A DNA stretch of 7,069 nucleotides, from NCBI GenBank assembly GCA_947463975.1, contig CANHUW010000084.1:1-7069 (forward strand), in the 5' to 3' direction. Positions 6,655-7,069 of this stretch are shown here, in pieces. The notes under the pieces were generated by a model. It ran no database searches. It saw only the letters and a list, made by a program, of their open reading frames with translations, and was not told the DNA's origin. This DNA is from Bacteroidota bacterium. GTDB lineage: Bacteria > Bacteroidota > Bacteroidia > Chitinophagales > Chitinophagaceae. How positions within the stretch are numbered: the first letter of the stretch is position 1; each line of letters begins with the position of its first letter. The translations under genes were made by a program, and so were the position numbers.

Positions 6655-7069
6655 ATGAATTTAGGATTCGAAAACAAAGTTATTATAGTAAGTGGAGGTG
6701 CAAGAGGTATTGGAGAAGGAATAGTAAAAACTTTATTGGAAGAAAAAGCCATACCAGTGGTGATAGACTTACGCCCTTCTACTATAGATGGTGTTACAAC
6801 AATTCATGCAGATCTTACCAATCCTGAAGCATGTGCAAAAGCAATTAAGCAAATCGTAGAACAGTTTGGAACCATACATGGATTAGTGAATAATGCTGGT
6901 GTAAACGATGGAGTGAATTTAGAACACGGCAATTACGAATCCTTTATGCAAAGCATGCATAAAAATTTAGTGCACTATTATTTATTAGCACATCATACAC
7001 TACCCTATTTAAAAACCAATAAAGGAAGTATTGTCAACATCAGTTCCAAAACTGCAGAAACTGGACAAG
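6655..7069 (+). CDS. SDR-family L-fucose dehydrogenase, N-terminal part (runs off window)
   Basis: The first 138 residues of a short-chain dehydrogenase; the catalytic Tyr/Lys and C-terminus lie beyond the edge. Cofactor loop SGGARGIG is at 13-20, Asp38 ends beta-strand 2, followed by Arg40. NNAGVNDG spans 79-86, the helix Asn is Asn104 in KNLVHYY (103-109), and NISSKTAETGQ (128-138) contains the catalytic Ser131. The GLVNNAGVNDG, NLxHYYxxAH and IVNISSKTAxTGQ blocks resemble the L-fucose dehydrogenase subgroup of SDRs (as recalled for the Burkholderia enzyme), so it is assigned to oxidation of L-fucose to L-fuconolactone. This is the entry step, and it makes the operon's substrate likely L-fucose. 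The frame is open from ATG 6655 to the edge, 10 bp after the lactonase stop, with no Shine-Dalgarno sequence. Confidence 0.85.
   Translation, partial: MNLGFENKVIIVSGGARGIGEGIVKTLLEEKAIPVVIDLRPSTIDGVTTIHADLTNPEACAKAIKQIVEQFGTIHGLVNNAGVNDGVNLEHGNYESFMQSMHKNLVHYYLLAHHTLPYLKTNKGSIVNISSKTAETGQ

Larger units (their letters stand above)
2509..7069 (+). other. Predicted L-fucose (deoxy-sugar) non-phosphorylative degradation operon, continues past window
   Basis: Five co-directional genes are separated by 10, 16, 3 and 10 bp, so they are almost certainly co-transcribed. Family assignments match five successive chemistries: sugar dehydrogenase (gene 5), lactonase (gene 4), aldonate dehydratase (gene 1), 2-keto-3-deoxy-acid dehydrogenase (gene 2) and diketo-acid hydrolase (gene 3). 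Known pathway: L-fucose to pyruvate plus L-lactate, as described in Xanthomonas and Burkholderia. The L-fucose assignment rests mainly on gene 5. L-rhamnose, L-galactose or D-arabinose could be alternative or additional substrates. No transporter, mutarotase or regulator lies inside the window; they may follow gene 5. Confidence 0.75.

Overview
This window looks like a piece of a Bacteroidota chromosome, probably Chitinophagaceae-like. The DNA is AT-rich, the protein sequences have that flavour, starts lack Shine-Dalgarno sequences, and several upstream regions carry the Bacteroidota -7 element (TAnnTTTG). The lineage is an inference from style, not from a marker gene.

Layout. Bases 1-222 hold the C-terminal end of pyridoxamine 5'-phosphate oxidase (pdxH, + strand, cut by the window edge). 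It converges, with 5 bp between stop codons, on a minus-strand pair: a membrane family-2 glycosyltransferase (2444-1311) followed by the beta subunit of a 2-oxoacid:ferredoxin oxidoreductase (korB, 1271-228). No alpha subunit lies next to korB. A 64-bp divergent intergenic region (2445-2508) separates this pair from a tightly packed plus-strand operon that fills the rest of the window and runs off its end.

The operon has five genes with gaps of 10, 16, 3 and 10 bp: a UxaA/altronate-dehydratase-family dehydratase (2509-4161), an SDR dehydrogenase (4172-4936), a fumarylacetoacetate hydrolase (FAH)-family hydrolase (4953-5804), a COG3618-type amidohydrolase/sugar lactonase (5808-6644), and an SDR resembling L-fucose dehydrogenase (6655 to the edge). 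Together they supply one enzyme for each step of the non-phosphorylative L-fucose pathway: L-fucose -> L-fuconolactone -> L-fuconate -> 2-keto-3-deoxy-L-fuconate -> 2,4-diketo-3-deoxy-L-fuconate -> pyruvate + L-lactate. Gene order is step 3-4-5-2-1.

The most notable point is the dehydratase. The described bacterial pathway uses an enolase-superfamily L-fuconate dehydratase. Here that slot is held by an unrelated two-part SAF + UxaA protein normally labelled altronate dehydratase. The simplest reading is non-orthologous replacement of L-fuconate dehydratase. This is inferred from context and has not been shown by the sequence alone. No RNA genes, CRISPR arrays, insertion sequences or convincing terminators were seen. 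No intergenic stretch exceeds 64 bp.
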